64,000 nucleotides of DNA from the NCBI RefSeq assembly GCF_023515955.1, contig NZ_CP097322.1, positions 6,496,501 through 6,560,500 of the forward strand. Direction: 5' to 3'. The stretch comes from Streptomyces sp. RerS4 (GTDB lineage Bacteria > Actinomycetota > Actinomycetes > Streptomycetales > Streptomycetaceae). Under the pieces are notes generated by a model. That model had not been told where the DNA came from and did no database searches. It was given only the letters and a program-made list of their open reading frames with translations. Positions 63,174-64,000 of this stretch are shown in pieces; position 1 is the first letter of the stretch; every line of letters begins with the position of its first letter. The translations under genes and the position numbers were made by a program.

Positions 63174-64000
63174 GTGCGGCTCCAGCGTTGGTTGTTGCCG
63201 TTCGAGCAGGAGTAGAGCTGGATCAGGGTGCCGTTCGCGGTGCCGTTGGCGGCGGCGTCGAGACAGAGGCCGGACTGGACTCCGACGATGGATCCATCGG
63301 AGTTGAGGCGCCATTTCTGGTTGTCGCCACCCCAGCAGCTGTAGATCTGGACCTTGGTGCCGTTGCCGGTGCCGGCGGCGTCCAGGCACTTGTTGCCGTA
63401 CACCCTCAGCTCGCCCGCGGTCGTGTACGACCACTGCTGGTTGGTGCGGTTGTTGCAGTCCCACAGGTTGACCTGGGTGCCGTCGGTGGTGCTGGCACCG
63501 GGTACGTCCAGGCAGCGGCCCGAACCGACGCCCTTGATCTGTCCGGAACCGGGGGTGGGCGTCGGAGTGGGGGAGGCGGCGTTGAGTGCGTTGAGGACGG
63601 AGGAGTAGGCGGCCTTCTTGCTGCCGTCGCCGTTGAACAGGAGCGGCGAGTGCTCCGGTCGCCAGGAGTCGGTGTCGCGCACTCCCCAGACGGTGATGCC
63701 GAGGCAGCGCGGGACGGCCAGGCAGTCGTTGGTCACGTTGGCGTAGGTCGTGCCCGAGGCGCCCTGGATGTCGAGTTCGGTGATGGCGACATCGACGCCG
63801 AGGGCGGCGAAGCTCTGCAGGGTGGTGCGGAAGTTGCTGTTGTAGGGGCTGTCGTTGTTGAAGTGGGACTGGAAGCCGACGCAGTCGATCGGCACGCCGC
63901 GCTGCTTGAAGTCCCGGACCATGGCGTACATGGCCTGCGTTTTGGCCCAGGTCCAGTTCTCGACGTTGTAGTCGTTGTAGCAGAGCTTGGCGGCCGGGTC
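63170..64000 (-). CDS. Secreted GH10 endo-1,4-beta-xylanase with CBM13 (N-terminus outside window)
   Basis: The visible 276 codons cover the end of the GH10 barrel and a ricin-type CBM13. KLCYNDYNVENWTWAKTQAM, VPIDCVGFQSHFNNDSPYNS, VAITELDIQGAS (nucleophile Glu) and GITVWGVRDTDSWRPEHSPL are nearly identical to xylanase A of S. lividans. After a Pro/Thr linker the lectin has QQW/QKW/QRW repeats and paired cysteines. It depolymerises xylan outside the cell and gives the xylo-oligosaccharides that feed the xyl genes. The start codon and signal peptide are beyond base 64000. Confidence 0.95.
   Translation of the reverse strand, partial: DPAAKLCYNDYNVENWTWAKTQAMYAMVRDFKQRGVPIDCVGFQSHFNNDSPYNSNFRTTLQSFAALGVDVAITELDIQGASGTTYANVTNDCLAVPRCLGITVWGVRDTDSWRPEHSPLLFNGDGSKKAAYSSVLNALNAASPTPTPTPGSGQIKGVGSGRCLDVPGASTTDGTQVNLWDCNNRTNQQWSYTTAGELRVYGNKCLDAAGTGNGTKVQIYSCWGGDNQKWRLNSDGSIVGVQSGLCLDAAANGTANGTLIQLYSCSNGNNQRWSRT

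Overview
The window is high-GC actinobacterial DNA, almost certainly Streptomyces or a very close relative. The evidence is the codon usage, GGAGG-type ribosome sites, many ATGA/GTGA stop-start overlaps, an LAxTG sortase substrate, sulfur leader peptides with the SRRHIDL signature, a DmdR/IdeR-type iron box, a CebR box and a GH10 xylanase very like the S. lividans type. No rRNA, tRNA, CRISPR array or complete mobile element was found.

Layout. (1) 0-13 kb is mixed: a cell-wall-anchored propeller protein and its paralogue, a metallophosphoesterase, a MerR-DUF6230-DUF6114-secreted protein run, an rRNA methyltransferase, TPR, pirin, FKBP, a Sua5-type threonylcarbamoyl-AMP synthase, and a GST-like gene behind a sulfur leader peptide. 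(2) 13-24.3 kb is a sulfur acquisition island. It holds a dead formylglycine-generating enzyme, a sulfonate ABC transporter whose ATPase and binding protein are frameshifted, a second leader peptide, an Rrf2 regulator, an SfnB-like flavin oxidoreductase, an XRE-cupin regulator, and an intact second sulfonate-type ABC transporter followed by an arylsulfotransferase-family propeller. Three transcription units share a promoter/operator layout. (3) 24.3-26.3 kb is a scrapyard of fragments. (4) 26.3-39.5 kb is potassium: an orphan kdpB, a KimA-like APC transporter, two kdpF copies around a decayed DUF4118 sensor fragment, then kdpABC and kdpED.

(5) 40.2-46.8 kb is an iron locus. A large adenylation-carrier-membrane acyltransferase protein is divergent from a ferric-iron ABC transporter (fbpABC), and both sides carry iron-box-like sequences. 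This is the best candidate here for an undescribed system. (6) 46.8-50.5 kb is again remnants (ECF sigma, ISL3 transposase, expansin-like, AraC) around an intact SigE-type sigma factor with its translationally coupled membrane partner. (7) 50.5-64 kb is plant polysaccharide use: a monosaccharide ABC transporter, xylose isomerase, xylulokinase, a ROK repressor, a GH9 cellulase behind a perfect CebR box, and a GH10 xylanase translationally coupled to a ricin-lectin esterase.

The logic of regions 5-7 is iron uptake followed by secreted xylan/cellulose breakdown, xylose import and entry into the pentose pathway. Regions 2-4 show repeated paralogue pairs in which one copy is intact and the other is broken. 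Almost every frameshift I could resolve is the loss of one base in a G/C-rich context, so raw reads should be checked before calling these pseudogenes.
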